From Burkholderia sp. lig30 (lineage in GTDB: Bacteria; Pseudomonadota; Gammaproteobacteria; Burkholderiales; Burkholderiaceae), in NCBI RefSeq assembly GCF_000687455.2, contig NZ_JGVW01000067.1, forward strand, positions 1 to 64,000: DNA of 64,000 bases, written 5' to 3'. The position numbers and the translations under genes are program-made. Within the stretch, counting starts at the first letter, position 1, and every line of letters begins with the position of its first letter. Below are positions 23,858 to 33,534 of the stretch, piece after piece. Under the pieces are notes generated by a model. The model worked only from the letters and a program-made list of their open reading frames with translations, did not search any database and had not been told where the DNA came from.

Positions 23858-24889
23858 TTAACTTTGCAAAGCTTTTTCTTCAAAAATTTCGTCGACGCTG
23901 TTTTCGGTGCTGTTCAGGTACGCGCGCGCCTCGTCGAAGATCGCCAGATCGCCGCGCGCCAGCTTCTTGTTGTCCGACAGAATGCGCCGCCAGCCGCGCG
24001 CGCCCGCCACCCCGCGATACAGCCCGAGCGCATGACGGACGATCGCACCGAGGTACGTGCCGCGCTTCAGCTCCGCTGCACAGTACGCGATCAGTGCCGC
24101 CTCGGCCTCTTCGCGCGTCGGCGCGGGTTCGGTCGCGCCGTAAAAGCGCGCGTCCACGCCCGCGAGCAGGTACGGGTTGTGATACGCCTCACGGCCGATC
24201 ATCACGCCGTCGACGTGCTCGAGATGCTGCGCGACTTCGTCGAGGGTCTTGATGCCGCCGTTGATCACGATCTCGAGCGACGGGAAATCGCGCTTCAACC
24301 GATACGCGTAATCGTACTTGAGCGGCGGAATCTCGCGGTTCTCCTTCGGCGACAGCCCCTTCAGGATCGCGTTGCGCGCATGCACGATGAAGACTTCGCA
24401 GCCCGCTTCGGCCACCTTGCCGACGAAATCGCGCACGAATGCGTAGTCCTCGACCGTATCGACGCCGATCCGGTGCTTGACCGTCACCGGCACCGACACC
24501 GCATCGCGCATCGCCTTCACGCCATCGGCCACGAGCTGCGGCTCGTTCATCAGGCACGCGCCGAACGCGCCGCGCTGCACGCGCTCCGACGGGCAGCCGC
24601 AGTTCAGGTTGATTTCATCGTAGCCCCACTGCTCGCCGAGCTTCGCCGCGCGGGCGAGATCATCCGGCTCGCTGCCGCCGAGCTGCAGCGCGATCGGCGA
24701 TTCGCTCGGCGTGAACGCCAGGTGACGCTGCACGTCGCCATGCAGCAGCGCGCCGGTCGTGATCATTTCCGTGTAGAGCCACGTATGGCGCGAGAGAGTG
24801 CGATGGAACGACCGGCAATGACGGTCGGTCCAGTCCAACATCGGCGCGACGGAAACGCGGCGCGGGCTGAGCGGGGGCGAAACAGACAT
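23858..24889 (-). CDS. dusA: tRNA-dihydrouridine(20/20a) synthase DusA
   Basis: Flavoenzyme reducing uridine in the tRNA D loop, about 343 residues. FMN-barrel text SVAPMLDWTDRHCR opens the protein. The catalytic Cys lies in NCGCPSERVQRG (C97/C99), and the DusA-specific KHRIGVDTVEDYAFVRDFV and NGGIKTLDE follow. I chose the ATG at 24889 (MSVSPPLS); an in-frame ATG at 24919 would add ten residues. The gene stands alone beside tRNA-His. Confidence 0.93.
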   Translation of the reverse strand: MSVSPPLSPRRVSVAPMLDWTDRHCRSFHRTLSRHTWLYTEMITTGALLHGDVQRHLAFTPSESPIALQLGGSEPDDLARAAKLGEQWGYDEINLNCGCPSERVQRGAFGACLMNEPQLVADGVKAMRDAVSVPVTVKHRIGVDTVEDYAFVRDFVGKVAEAGCEVFIVHARNAILKGLSPKENREIPPLKYDYAYRLKRDFPSLEIVINGGIKTLDEVAQHLEHVDGVMIGREAYHNPYLLAGVDARFYGATEPAPTREEAEAALIAYCAAELKRGTYLGAIVRHALGLYRGVAGARGWRRILSDNKKLARGDLAIFDEARAYLNSTENSVDEIFEEKALQS

Positions 24890-24959
24890 GAAATCGGGCA
24901 AGGTACGGCACAGGAACAATCGGCGATTCTACCGCAATGTGCGCCCTGCCCGCCCGGCA

Positions 24960-25214
24960 CTATGCGCCGCCCGTGTCCGCCAGTTCCGCGTCGACTGCGC
25001 GCCGCGCCTCGTCGAGCACCTGCTCGATGATCCGGTGTTCGGTCAGGATCAGGCCGTCGACTTTCACGAGCCGCCAGTCGATGCGCACCGCGTCGCCTTG
25101 CAGCACGCGATAATGCACGCGCTCGCCGTCCCAGACCTGCTCGGTCTTCACCTCGATCTCGAAGCCGCGGTACGGCTCGCTGAAATCACCGAGGTCGCTG
25201 CCTTTCAGTTCCAT
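24960..25214 (-). CDS. Small hypothetical protein
   Basis: 84 residues, acidic and soluble. The text SEPYRGFEIEVKTEQVWDGE and HYRVLQGDAVRIDWRLVKVD suggests a small beta-sheet domain, followed by a C-terminal helix. GGGAG precedes the ATG at 25214. It lies 50 bases after a similarly small gene, with which it may form an operon. No family recognised. Confidence 0.7.
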   Translation of the reverse strand: MELKGSDLGDFSEPYRGFEIEVKTEQVWDGERVHYRVLQGDAVRIDWRLVKVDGLILTEHRIIEQVLDEARRAVDAELADTGGA

Positions 25215-25264
25215 CGCACGCTCTCCCTGTTCCGTGGACACGCCCGTACGCCGGCGCAACCGGA

Positions 25265-25462
25265 TCAGTCGTATTCATCAGACAAACACGTGCGCCCGTC
25301 ATCGGTGAGATCGACCCGGCCGGGCGTCGGCTCGTAGATCAGCCCTTCGCTGATCAACACATAGACGATGTCGCTGAACGCGGCCGGAAACGGCCGGCTG
25401 TCGCCGAACTGGTCGATCCACTTCAGCGCTTCGATGGCTTCGGGAGTAAGGATGGGGGACAT
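25265..25462 (-). CDS. Small hypothetical protein
   Basis: 65 residues (MSPILTPEAIEALKWIDQFG start, CLSDEYD end). A compact helical N-terminus is followed by a strand pair (GLIYEPTPGRVDLTDDGR), like a small winged-helix fold. GGCGGCG-type purines precede the ATG at 25462. Its function is unknown; it is probably co-transcribed with the next small gene. Confidence 0.65.
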   Translation of the reverse strand: MSPILTPEAIEALKWIDQFGDSRPFPAAFSDIVYVLISEGLIYEPTPGRVDLTDDGRTCLSDEYD

Positions 25463-25605
25463 GCGCCGCCTCCGGCATCGTTGTCGCTCCATCCTAGCAC
25501 TTCGCCCGGACGACGAACATCAATGCATACGCGGCGCGACGTTGCGCGCGCATGCGGCGGGCAGGCAACGCTCGGCCCGCCGCATGCCAGCCCTGTGCCC
25601 GGCAC

Positions 25606-25821
25606 TCACAGCCGGGCGAGCGACACCTCGGTCGACTTCACGAGCGCAACGACTTCCGCGCCGACCTTCAATTCGAGTTCATCGACCGAGCGGGTCGTGA
25701 TGACCGACGTGACGATGCCGAACGGCGTCTCGACATCGACCTCGGACACCACGGGACCGCGAATGATCTCCTTGACCTTGCCCTTGAACTGGTTTCGCAC
25801 ATTGATCGCGGTAATGCTCAT
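25606..25821 (-). CDS. ssuF: Mop/TOBE-domain molybdopterin-binding-like protein (SsuF)
   Basis: 71-residue single Mop (TOBE) domain: MSITAINVRNQFKGKVKEII, then VDVETPFGIVTSVITTRSVD and KVGAEVVALVKSTEVSLARL. Molbindins of this size bind oxyanions such as molybdate. In Pseudomonas a protein of this type, SsuF, is the last gene of the ssu operon and is needed for sulfonate use; the position here after ssuB matches. The symbol rests on that synteny. Confidence 0.8.
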   Translation of the reverse strand: MSITAINVRNQFKGKVKEIIRGPVVSEVDVETPFGIVTSVITTRSVDELELKVGAEVVALVKSTEVSLARL

Positions 25822-25891
25822 CGCGTTGACCACTCCCGAAAAAACGTCTGAAAACGAACGGGCGAGCGCCTGTCCGCGCCAACGACAGGCC

Positions 25892-26857
25892 CTAAACGGC
25901 CCAGCGAATCCGCCCGGCCGGCAGCCCGTCGCTCGCCTCCCGCGCAGGCTGCGCCGATTGCGCCGTCGCCGTGCCACCTGCGAGCACCCGCTGCAGCACC
26001 CGGTCCTCGAGCGCCGCGAACCCCGCCGACGCGCGGCCACGGGGCCGATCCAGCGGCACCGCCTGATCGAGCGCAACGCGCCCTTCCTCGATCAGCAGGA
26101 TGCGATCGGCGAGCGCGACGGCTTCCTGCACGTCATGCGTGACGAGCAGCGCGGTAAAGCGGTGCTCGCGCCACAGCCGCTCGATCAGCGCGTGCATCTC
26201 GATGCGGGTCAGCGCGTCGAGCGCACCGAGCGGCTCGTCGAGCAGCAGCAGTTGCGGCCGGTGCACCAGTGCACGCGCCAGTGCGACGCGCTGCCGCTGG
26301 CCGCCCGACAGCTGCGCCGGCCAGTCGTTCGCGCGTTCGAGCAGGCCAACCTCGTCGAGCACCGCGCGCGCGTCATCGCGCCCCCCCCGGCCGAGGCCGA
26401 GCATCACGTTATGCAGCACGGTCTTCCACGGCAGCAGGCGCGCGTCCTGGTACATGATCCGGGTGTCGAGCGCGCCGCCCGCGTCGCCGTGCGCGGCAAG
26501 CGTGCCATCGCTCGGCGTCTCGAGGCCGGCCACGAGGCGCAGCAGCGTCGACTTGCCGCAACCGCTGCGTCCGACGATCGCGACGAAACTGCCGCGCTCG
26601 ATGCCGAGATCCACGTCGGCGAGCACCGTGCGCGCGCCAAAGCGCTTGCTCACGCCGCGCAGCGTGACCGCGTGGTCGTCGCGCGCGCCGTTCGCCGCGC
26701 CGCGCCGCGCGAGCGGGACGACGGCCGCGCCGCCGTCCCGCTCGAGGATCGCCGCATCGCGGGCGTTGCCGTCCGCGATGCGCGCATGCGCAAGCTCGGT
26801 TTCGAGATCGGCGCCGGAAAGCGGCCCGTAGACGGCCGCCGAAGTCGTCGCATTCAT
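25892..26857 (-). CDS. ssuB: Aliphatic sulfonate ABC transporter ATP-binding protein SsuB
   Basis: 321-residue ABC ATPase. After an unusual N-terminal extension of about 60 residues come Walker [10 protein letters not shown], the Q-loop ([10 protein letters not shown]), signature LSGGQRQRV, Walker [13 protein letters not shown] and the switch His in [10 protein letters not shown]. The text [21 protein letters not shown] is diagnostic of SsuB/TauB types. The ATG at 26857 overlaps the ssuC stop (ATGA). It powers sulfonate import with SsuC. Confidence 0.92.
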   Translation of the reverse strand: MNATTSAAVYGPLSGADLETELAHARIADGNARDAAILERDGGAAVVPLARRGAANGARDDHAVTLRGVSKRFGARTVLADVDLGIERGSFVAIVGRSGCGKSTLLRLVAGLETPSDGTLAAHGDAGGALDTRIMYQDARLLPWKTVLHNVMLGLGRGGRDDARAVLDEVGLLERANDWPAQLSGGQRQRVALARALVHRPQLLLLDEPLGALDALTRIEMHALIERLWREHRFTALLVTHDVQEAVALADRILLIEEGRVALDQAVPLDRPRGRASAGFAALEDRVLQRVLAGGTATAQSAQPAREASDGLPAGRIRWAV

Positions 26858-27666
26858 GCCTTCGCTCCTGGTTGATAGGCGGGGTGCCAGCGCAGCGTCG
26901 CGCGCTCGATCCATTTGGCCAGCACGTCGGCCAGCTTGCCGAGCACCGCGTACAGCAGGATCCCGACCACCACCACGTCGGTTTGCAGGAATTCGCGCGC
27001 GTTCATCGTCATGTAGCCGATGCCCGATTGCGCGGAGATCGTTTCCGCGACGATCAGCATCACCCACATCAGGCCGAGCGCGAAACGCACGCCGACCAGG
27101 ATCGACGGCAGCGCGCCGGGCAGGATCACGTCGCGATACAGCGCGAAGCCGCGCACGCCGTAGCTCTTCGCCATCTCGATCAGGTTCGCGTCGACCGAGC
27201 GGATGCCGTGGTAGGTGTTGATGTAGACCGGAAAGAACACGCCGAGCGCAACGAGGAACAGCTTCGCGCTCTCGTCGATGCCGAACCAGAGGATCACGAG
27301 CGGAATCATCGCGAGCGCGGGGATGTTGCGGATCATCTGGATGGTCGAGTCGAGCGCGGTCTCCGCGGCCTTCGAGAGGCCGGTCGCGAGGCCGAGCGCA
27401 AGCCCGACGCCGCCGCCGGTCACGAAGCCGAGGAGCGCGCGCCACGTGCTGACCTTGACGTTCGCCCACATCTCGCCGGACGCGACGAGCCCCCACGCCG
27501 CGCGCACGACGGCGACCGGCTCGGGCAGCACGCGGGTCGACAGCCACCCGACGCGCGCGGCGAGCTCCCATCCGGCCAGCAGTGCGAGCGGCACGAGCCA
27601 CGGCGCCACGCCGCGCCATGCGTGGGCGGCCAGCCTGCCGCCCGTTGCCGATAGTTTCGTTGTCAT
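26854..27666 (-). CDS. ssuC: Aliphatic sulfonate ABC transporter permease SsuC
   Basis: 270-residue inner-membrane permease with about six helices. The EAA-type loop reads [24 protein letters not shown], and [20 protein letters not shown] is typical of SsuC. It starts 16 bases after the ssuD stop and overlaps ssuB by 4 bases. Confidence 0.92.
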   Translation of the reverse strand: MTTKLSATGGRLAAHAWRGVAPWLVPLALLAGWELAARVGWLSTRVLPEPVAVVRAAWGLVASGEMWANVKVSTWRALLGFVTGGGVGLALGLATGLSKAAETALDSTIQMIRNIPALAMIPLVILWFGIDESAKLFLVALGVFFPVYINTYHGIRSVDANLIEMAKSYGVRGFALYRDVILPGALPSILVGVRFALGLMWVMLIVAETISAQSGIGYMTMNAREFLQTDVVVVGILLYAVLGKLADVLAKWIERATLRWHPAYQPGAKA

Positions 27667-27682
27667 CGTGCGCCTCCGTCGC

Positions 27683-28840
27683 TCAGCTCTGGCTCGCCCT
27701 GGGCACGTAGTTGTTGCCGACGATCTCGCCGCGCGGACCGGACAGCGCCCCCGTCGAGTTCGCCGCGTCGCGCCCCTTGATCAGCGGGAACACCAGTTCG
27801 GCGAACCGGTACGATTCCTCGAGGTGCGGATAGCCCGACAGGATGAAAGTCTCGATGCCGAGTTCCGCGTATTCGCGCATCCGCGCGGCCACCTGCTCCG
27901 GATTGCCGACGAGCGCGGTGCCCGCGCCGCCGCGCACGAGGCCAACGCCCGCCCACAGGTTCGGGTACACCTCGAGCTCCTTGCGGCCGCCCCGCTTGCC
28001 GCCGTGCAGCGCGGCCATGCGACGCTGCCCTTCGGAATCCATGTTCGCGAACACCTGCTGCGCGCGCGCGACCGTGTCGTCGTCGAGGCGGCTGATGAGC
28101 CGGTCGGCGTCGGCCCACGCCTCTTCCTCGGTTTCCCGCACGATCACGTGCAGGCGGATGCCGAACTTGATCTGGCGGCCGCGCTCGGCCGCGCTCGCAC
28201 GGACGTCGGCGATCTTCTTCGCGACGGCCTCGGGCGGCTCGCCCCAGGTCAGATAGGTGTCGATGTGATCAGCCGCGATCGCGTGCGCGGCCGGCGACGA
28301 GCCGCCGAACCACAGCGGCGGGTGCGGCCGCTGCACCGGCGGATAGAGCGCCTTGCCGCCCTTCAGCTGCAGGTGCGAGCCGATGTAGTCGAACGAGCCG
28401 CTGTCGTGCGACGCGCTCAGCAGCCCGCGCCAGATGTGCAGGAAATCGTCGGTGATCCGGTAGCGCGTGTCGTGATCGGCGAACAGCCCGTCGCCTTCGA
28501 GCTCGGCCGCGTCGCCGCCCGTCACGACGTTGATCAGGAGCCGCCCGCCGGACAGCCGGTCGAAGGTCGCGGCCATGCGTGCCGAGAGCGCGGGCAATGC
28601 CACGCCGGGCCGCACGGCGACGAGGAACTTCAGGCGGCGCGTCGCCGGAATCAGGCTCGATGCGACGACCCACGCATCCTCGCAGGAGCGCCCGGTCGGC
28701 AGCAGCACGCCTTCGTAGCCAAGCGTGTCGGCCGCGACCGCGACCTGCTTGAAGTAGTCGTAATCCGCGGCGCGCGCGCCTTCGGTCGTGCCGAGATAGC
28801 GGCTGTCGCCATGCGTGGGGATAAACCAGAATACGTTCAT
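27683..28840 (-). CDS. ssuD: FMNH2-dependent alkanesulfonate monooxygenase SsuD
   Basis: 385-residue bacterial-luciferase-fold enzyme that splits alkanesulfonates to aldehyde and sulfite, using reduced flavin supplied by a reductase (SsuE). Family text includes [51 protein letters not shown] and [17 protein letters not shown] precedes the ATG at 28840. Full length. Neither ssuE nor ssuA lies upstream in the window. Confidence 0.94.
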   Translation of the reverse strand: MNVFWFIPTHGDSRYLGTTEGARAADYDYFKQVAVAADTLGYEGVLLPTGRSCEDAWVVASSLIPATRRLKFLVAVRPGVALPALSARMAATFDRLSGGRLLINVVTGGDAAELEGDGLFADHDTRYRITDDFLHIWRGLLSASHDSGSFDYIGSHLQLKGGKALYPPVQRPHPPLWFGGSSPAAHAIAADHIDTYLTWGEPPEAVAKKIADVRASAAERGRQIKFGIRLHVIVRETEEEAWADADRLISRLDDDTVARAQQVFANMDSEGQRRMAALHGGKRGGRKELEVYPNLWAGVGLVRGGAGTALVGNPEQVAARMREYAELGIETFILSGYPHLEESYRFAELVFPLIKGRDAANSTGALSGPRGEIVGNNYVPRASQS

Positions 28841-29178
28841 CTGCTGCTCCTGCCTGACTGGCCTTACCAGGAATTGAGATAAAAGCCCGCCCTGCGCGCG
28901 TCACCGGCGGGTGGCGCGCACGTCGCGTGCGCTCGAATCGGGATGTCTCGCCGGTCAGGCCGCGCGGCGGGCGAGTACGCGAATGCGCGGCTGTTTCTGG
29001 GAAATCAGTCTAGGGATGGGGGTAGCGCTTTGGAACGATTTTTTTGAGCTTAGGTTTTCCGCTTTCGTGATTAGGGTGTCGCTGGAACGAAGGTCGTCCC
29101 GAGCGCCCCTATAATGGCGCATCCATCCGAACAATTTCACGGGTGCGGCACGCGCCGCGCGCGTATGCGGTGTCACCG
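28841..29178. other. Intergenic region between ssuD and a membrane-protein gene
   Basis: 338 bases with divergent promoters and no gene. A TATAAT hexamer at 29110-29115 probably serves the plus-strand gene. The stretch around 29030-29060 is A/T-rich and may hold the ssu promoter. No riboswitch or terminator is evident. Confidence 0.55.
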
Positions 29179-29607
29179 ATGCAGAAAATCATCCTGCCTT
29201 TCCTTTCCGGCTTCCTCGCCGCCCTGTTCTTCCGTGAAGCGACGCTCGCGCTCCTGCACACGGCGAACGTGATCGACGCGACGGGTTTCTCGACCCTCCC
29301 GCTCTTACCGCTCGGCATTCCTGAATTTGTCGCAAACGCGCTGATGAGCGCAGGCTGGGCGATCCTGCTGGCGTGGCTGCTGCGCGTGTCGCGGGAGCAA
29401 CATGCGCCGTGGATCGGCGCGTTCGTATTCGGCGGCGTCGTGCTCACCGCGGCGCGCGTGTTCGCGATCGACCCGCTGCGCGGCATCTGGCCGTCGGGCA
29501 ACATGCTGCCGCCGCTCGCGGTGGGCTTCGCGGCGAATGCGATGTGGGGCTGGGGCACGCTCGTGTTCCTGCGTGCGTTCATGTCCGACGACGCCGGCGA
29601 GGACTGA
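29179..29607 (+). CDS. Hypothetical membrane protein
   Basis: 142 residues with about four hydrophobic segments (IILPFLSGFLAALFF; FVANALMSAGWAILLAWLL; WIGAFVFGGVVLTAARVF; NAMWGWGTLVFLRAF). There is no signal peptide beyond the first helix and no recognised family. The ATG at 29179 (MQKII) is chosen over 29143 because the hydrophobic segment then starts at once. Inner-membrane protein of unknown role. Confidence 0.7.
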   Translation: MQKIILPFLSGFLAALFFREATLALLHTANVIDATGFSTLPLLPLGIPEFVANALMSAGWAILLAWLLRVSREQHAPWIGAFVFGGVVLTAARVFAIDPLRGIWPSGNMLPPLAVGFAANAMWGWGTLVFLRAFMSDDAGED

Positions 29608-29672
29608 GCCGCCCACATGCGCGGCGGGCGGCAGATTGGCCGAGGTCGCGCTCGTTGCCTGCATGCGCAAGC

Positions 29673-29702
29673 TTCTGACCATGCTCAATGCCATGGTCAG
29701 AA
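29673..29702. repeat. Perfect 11-bp inverted repeat between convergent genes
   Basis: TTCTGACCATG and CATGGTCAGAA flank an 8-base loop. No T tract follows on either strand, so it may be a weak bidirectional terminator, an mRNA-protecting hairpin or a protein site. Confidence 0.6.
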
Positions 29703-29756
29703 CCAGCGCGCGTCGGCACGCTTCACTTCATCGGGCTTGACCCGGAAGACGTTTGC

Positions 29757-30896
29757 TCAGTCCTTCAGATCCCGCAGCGGATGCGTCTGCGGCGTCCACG
29801 GGCTGTCGAACATCGCGAGCACGTCGGCCCGGCCGACCTCGCCGATCGACTTGAATCGCCACACCGGCTGCTGATCCTTGTCGACGATCAGCGCGCGCAC
29901 GCCTTCGATCACGTCGCCGCGCGCGAACGTCGAGCGCGTCAGATCGAGATCGCGCCGCAGGCAATCGGCCATCGTCGCGCCGCGCGCCCGCTCGACCACC
30001 TCGAGCGACACCGCCATCGACAGCGGCGACAGTTGCCCGCGCATCGCGTCACCCGCCTTCTCGACCCATGCATCGACCGCCGCGCAATCCTGCTCGCCGT
30101 CGAGCGACGCGAGAATCGCGACCAGATCCGGATGCGCGAAATGGCGGTCGATGCCGGCACGCGCGTCGGCAAGCGCGGACGTGTCGGGCGTCGGCACGAC
30201 CTTGTGCGCGGCGGCCGCCGCGGCGACGCATTCGACGACCTGCGCGCCGCTCGCGAAAGGCTCGTGCCGCAGCGCATCGAGCAGCGCGGGCAGCGCCGCA
30301 TCGGGCAGATAGACGTCGGCGAGCTGTGCGTACAGCGCGCCCGCCGCGTCGAGCGTGGCGCCCGTGACCGCGAGATAGCGGCCGATCGCGCCGGGCGTGC
30401 GCGCGAGGAACCAGCTCATCCCGACGTCCGGAAACAGGCCGATGCGCGTTTCCGGCATCGCCATCTTCGTCGAGTCGGTCACGACGCGCAGCCCGCCCGT
30501 ATGGCGCGCCGCCTGCGAAATGCCCATCCCGCCGCCCATCACGACGCCGTGCATCAACGCGATGTAAGGCTTCGGATAGGTGAAGATCGCGTGGTTGAGC
30601 GAGTACTCCTCGATGAAGAACGTATCGACCGCGTCGCGATCGCCGCGCCCCCACGCATCGTGGAAGAAGCGCACGTCGCCGCCCGCGCAGAACGCGCGCG
30701 GATGCGGGCTGCAGACGACGACGGCGACGACCTCCGGATCGTCGCGCCATGCGTTCAGCGCCGCGTGCAGCATGCGGATCATCTCGACCGACAGCGCGTT
30801 GAGCGCCTTCGGCCGGTTCAGCTCGAGAAAGCCGATGCGGTTCGCGACGAAGGCGCGCACGTCGGGCTGGGCGATATCGACAGTGGAATCGGTCAT
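29757..30896 (-). CDS. Enoyl-CoA hydratase/isomerase family protein, 3-hydroxyisobutyryl-CoA hydrolase type
   Basis: 379 residues, the length of HIBYL-CoA hydrolases and longer than simple enoyl-CoA hydratases (about 260). Crotonase-fold oxyanion text: PRAFCAGGDVRFF, HGVVMGGGMGIS, and MPETRIGLFPDVGMSWFLAR with the Glu and Asp used for hydrolysis. The extra C-terminal region (LSPLSMAVSLEVVERARG) is also that of HIBCH. It acts in valine breakdown, freeing 3-hydroxyisobutyrate. No other valine gene is adjacent. Confidence 0.82.
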   Translation of the reverse strand: MTDSTVDIAQPDVRAFVANRIGFLELNRPKALNALSVEMIRMLHAALNAWRDDPEVVAVVVCSPHPRAFCAGGDVRFFHDAWGRGDRDAVDTFFIEEYSLNHAIFTYPKPYIALMHGVVMGGGMGISQAARHTGGLRVVTDSTKMAMPETRIGLFPDVGMSWFLARTPGAIGRYLAVTGATLDAAGALYAQLADVYLPDAALPALLDALRHEPFASGAQVVECVAAAAAAHKVVPTPDTSALADARAGIDRHFAHPDLVAILASLDGEQDCAAVDAWVEKAGDAMRGQLSPLSMAVSLEVVERARGATMADCLRRDLDLTRSTFARGDVIEGVRALIVDKDQQPVWRFKSIGEVGRADVLAMFDSPWTPQTHPLRDLKD

Positions 30897-30927
30897 GAAG
30901 AAAATCCGGCAATCGCAGGCGCGCCGG

Positions 30928-31266
30928 TCAGTGCGCCTGCATCCTGGAGAACAGGTTCAGCACCACGACGCCGGCGATGATCAGCGACAGGCCGATCATC
31001 GCCGGCACGTCCGGCACCTGGCGGTAAAGCAGCATCGCGACGAGCGTGATCAGCACGATGCCGGCGCCCGACCAGACCGCATAGATGATGCCCACCGGCA
31101 TCGTCTTGAGCGTGACCGACAGGCAATAGAACGCGGCGGCATAACCCGCCACGACGATCAGCGACGGCCCGAGCCGCGTAAAGCCGTCCGCCGCGCGCAG
31201 CGCGGAGGTGCCGATCACCTCGGCGACGATCGCGATCGCAAGCCACGCATATCCCGGTATCTGCAT
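30928..31266 (-). CDS. Small multidrug resistance (SMR) family transporter, EmrE type
   Basis: 112 residues with four transmembrane helices. The essential Glu lies in helix 1 (AIVAEVIGTSALRAADGF), and helix 3 has GIIYAVWSGAGIV, the EmrE/QacE-type signature. Such dimers exchange protons for quaternary cations or, in some subtypes, guanidinium. The motif favours the multidrug subtype. It starts 3 bases after the stop of the UPF0303 gene, so the two are likely one operon. Confidence 0.88.
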   Translation of the reverse strand: MQIPGYAWLAIAIVAEVIGTSALRAADGFTRLGPSLIVVAGYAAAFYCLSVTLKTMPVGIIYAVWSGAGIVLITLVAMLLYRQVPDVPAMIGLSLIIAGVVVLNLFSRMQAH

Positions 31267-31269
31267 CGC

Positions 31270-31767
31270 TCAGCTCCTGTCCAGCGCGAGCGCGGCGTAA
31301 TCGCAGCCCAGCTCCGCGCACAGTGCTTCGACCACCAGCTCGTGGTCCGCGCGTTGCGGCAACCCCGACACGGTGACCGTGCCGATGACGCCCGCCCCCG
31401 CCACCGTCAGCGGAAACGCGCCGCCGAACGGCGCGTATTCGGCGACCGCCAGGCCGTACTTCGCGTCGAGCGTCGTGCCGGCCTGCTGCGCGCGCAGCCC
31501 GACCGCATACGAGCTACGGCGAAAATGCGCGACGACGTTGCGCTTGCGGCGCACCCAGTCGACGTAGTCGGGCGTCGTGCCGGCCAGCGCCGCGAAAAAG
31601 AGCGGCTGGCCGAACGTGCCGACATCGATCGCGACCGCATGGCCGCGCGCGGTCGCGAGCGCGTGCAGCCGGTTGCCGAGCGCCCACGCGCGGGCCGGAT
31701 CGAAATGGGGAAAAACGAGCGCCTGTTCCTGCGCGTTGATCGATTGCAGATCGAGAGCGATATCCAT
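31270..31767 (-). CDS. UPF0303 / haem-degrading-domain (DUF336, GlcG-like) protein
   Basis: 165 residues of the UPF0303 group: [20 protein letters not shown], then [20 protein letters not shown] and [20 protein letters not shown]. Members bind small ligands or haem-like groups; the exact role is unknown. I chose the ATG at 31767 (MDIALDLQ); the frame is open to 31854 but the upstream text is atypical. Confidence 0.82.
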   Translation of the reverse strand: MDIALDLQSINAQEQALVFPHFDPARAWALGNRLHALATARGHAVAIDVGTFGQPLFFAALAGTTPDYVDWVRRKRNVVAHFRRSSYAVGLRAQQAGTTLDAKYGLAVAEYAPFGGAFPLTVAGAGVIGTVTVSGLPQRADHELVVEALCAELGCDYAALALDRS

Positions 31768-31909
31768 GAACCCTGCCAGAGCGAGAAGAAGACACAGACG
31801 AGGCCCGATCCGCTCGCGCGCGCCTCGCTGCCAGAGTGACGACACAAACCGCACGATTCTAGCGCACGCGCTTCGCGCGCCGGCCCAGCGAGCCGTTTAT
31901 AAAAAACGC

Positions 31910-31938
31910 TTGCACGCCACGAGGTTCGTCCCTATAAT
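31910..31938 (+). promoter_or_regulatory. Promoter of initiator tRNA
   Basis: -35 TTGCAC (31910-31915) and -10 TATAAT (31933-31938) with a 17-base spacer, 16 bases before the tRNA. Confidence 0.8.
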
Positions 31939-31954
31939 TCAATTCTTCGACGGA

Positions 31955-32031
<77 letters not shown>

Positions 32032-32049
32032 ATCGTCCCGAATCGATGC

Positions 32050-32079
32050 AAAAAGCCCGGCCCTCGCGCCGGGCTTTTT
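32050..32079 (+). terminator. Terminator after initiator tRNA
   Basis: AAAAAGCCCGG pairs with CCGGGCTTTTT around an 8-base loop. Confidence 0.9.
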
Positions 32080-32178
32080 GTTTTTCCGCGCCCCGGGCGG
32101 CATGCCGCCCGGGGCCACCGGTTCGAGAATGCCCCGCCCGGGTGATACACTCGCATCACCTCGTCCCTTCCACTCGAC

Positions 32179-32724
32179 ATGAAATTCTGCTCCGTCTGCG
32201 GTCACGAAGTCATCGCGCGCATCCCTCCTGGCGATAACCGCGAGCGCTTCGTCTGCGATCACTGCGGCACGATTCACTACCAGAATCCGCGTAACGTCGT
32301 CGGCACGGTCCCCGTCTGGGGCGATCAGGTGCTGCTGTGCCGCCGCGCGATCGAGCCGCGCTACGGCTACTGGACGCTGCCTGCAGGCTTCATGGAGATG
32401 GGCGAGACAACCGCCGAGGCCGCCGCACGCGAGACGCTCGAGGAAGCGGGTGCACGCGTCGAGGTGCAGAGCCTGTTTACGCTGCTCAACGTGCCGCACG
32501 TGCACCAGGTCCATCTGTTCTACCTCGCGCGGCTGACCGATCCCGCGTTCGAGGCGGGCGAGGAAAGCCTCGAAGTGCGCCTGTTCGACGAGGCGGAAAT
32601 CCCGTGGGACGAGATCGCGTTCCCGACCGTCAGCCAGACACTGCGCTTCTTCTTCGCCGACCGCGAAGCCGGCGACTACGGCGTCCACACCGGCGACATC
32701 TTCCGCTCGCTGCGCAGCGGCTGA
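32179..32724 (+). CDS. Nudix hydrolase with N-terminal zinc ribbon
   Basis: 181 residues. Zinc ribbon CSVC...CDHC at 4-29, then the Nudix box GFMEMGETTAEAAARETLEE at about 70-92 with all catalytic Glu residues. The order resembles ADP-ribose/NADH-type pyrophosphatases, but the NudC specificity motif is not evident. The substrate is uncertain. It lies 12 bases before aat. Confidence 0.86.
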   Translation: MKFCSVCGHEVIARIPPGDNRERFVCDHCGTIHYQNPRNVVGTVPVWGDQVLLCRRAIEPRYGYWTLPAGFMEMGETTAEAAARETLEEAGARVEVQSLFTLLNVPHVHQVHLFYLARLTDPAFEAGEESLEVRLFDEAEIPWDEIAFPTVSQTLRFFFADREAGDYGVHTGDIFRSLRSG

Positions 32725-32736
32725 GCACCTCCCCTC

Positions 32737-33501
32737 ATGGTTCCCTGGCTCGCCCCCGACGACCCGTTCCCGCCCATCGAGCGCGCGCTCGGCGAGGGAA
32801 CCGGCGCGCCGGGGCTGCTTGCCGCCAGCGCCGACCTGCTGCCGGCGCGCCTCGTCGACGCCTACCGGCGCGGCATCTTCCCGTGGTATTCCGACGGCCA
32901 GCCGGTGCTGTGGTGGAGCCCGGACCCGCGCATGATCCTCGCGCCGCGCGAGTTCAAGGTGTCGCCGTCGCTGAAGAAAACGCTCAGGCGCGTGCTGCGC
33001 GAGCCGGGCTGGGAAGTGCGCGTCGATCACGATTTCGCCGGCGTGATGCGCGCGTGCGCGCAAGCGCCGCGCCGCGGCCAGCGCGGCACCTGGATCACCG
33101 CGGAGATCATCGACGCGTATTCGTCGCTGTATCGCGCCGGCAGCGCGCACAGCATCGAGACCTGGCACGACGGGCAGCGCGTCGGCGGGCTTTACGGCGT
33201 CGCGCTCGGCCGGATGTTCTTCGGCGAATCGATGTTCGCGAACGTCACCGACGCATCGAAAATCGCCCTTGCCGCACTCGTCGCGCACCTTCGCGAGCAC
33301 GGGCTGGAAATGATAGACTGCCAGCAGAATACGTCGCATCTGGCGTCGCTCGGCGGCCGCGAGATCGCACGCAACGCATTCGTCGCTCACGTGCGCCGCG
33401 CAGTGGCCGAGCAGCCGATTCCGTGGCAGTTCGACAAGCGCGTGCTCGTCGGGCTGACGGGCTGCAGCGAACCCGCTGCCTCGCACGGCATCGTGCGCTA
33501 G
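32737..33501 (+). CDS. aat: Leucyl/phenylalanyl-tRNA--protein transferase
   Basis: 254 residues. Aat adds Leu or Phe to N-terminal Arg/Lys of proteins, marking them for ClpAP. Diagnostic text: [54 protein letters not shown]-type [20 protein letters not shown] and FGESMF. Full length. Followed 33 bases later by bpt, the second N-degron transferase. Confidence 0.96.
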   Translation: MVPWLAPDDPFPPIERALGEGTGAPGLLAASADLLPARLVDAYRRGIFPWYSDGQPVLWWSPDPRMILAPREFKVSPSLKKTLRRVLREPGWEVRVDHDFAGVMRACAQAPRRGQRGTWITAEIIDAYSSLYRAGSAHSIETWHDGQRVGGLYGVALGRMFFGESMFANVTDASKIALAALVAHLREHGLEMIDCQQNTSHLASLGGREIARNAFVAHVRRAVAEQPIPWQFDKRVLVGLTGCSEPAASHGIVR

Positions 33502-33534
33502 CGCGGTACTTCACCCCTGCATCGAGAGCTGCCC

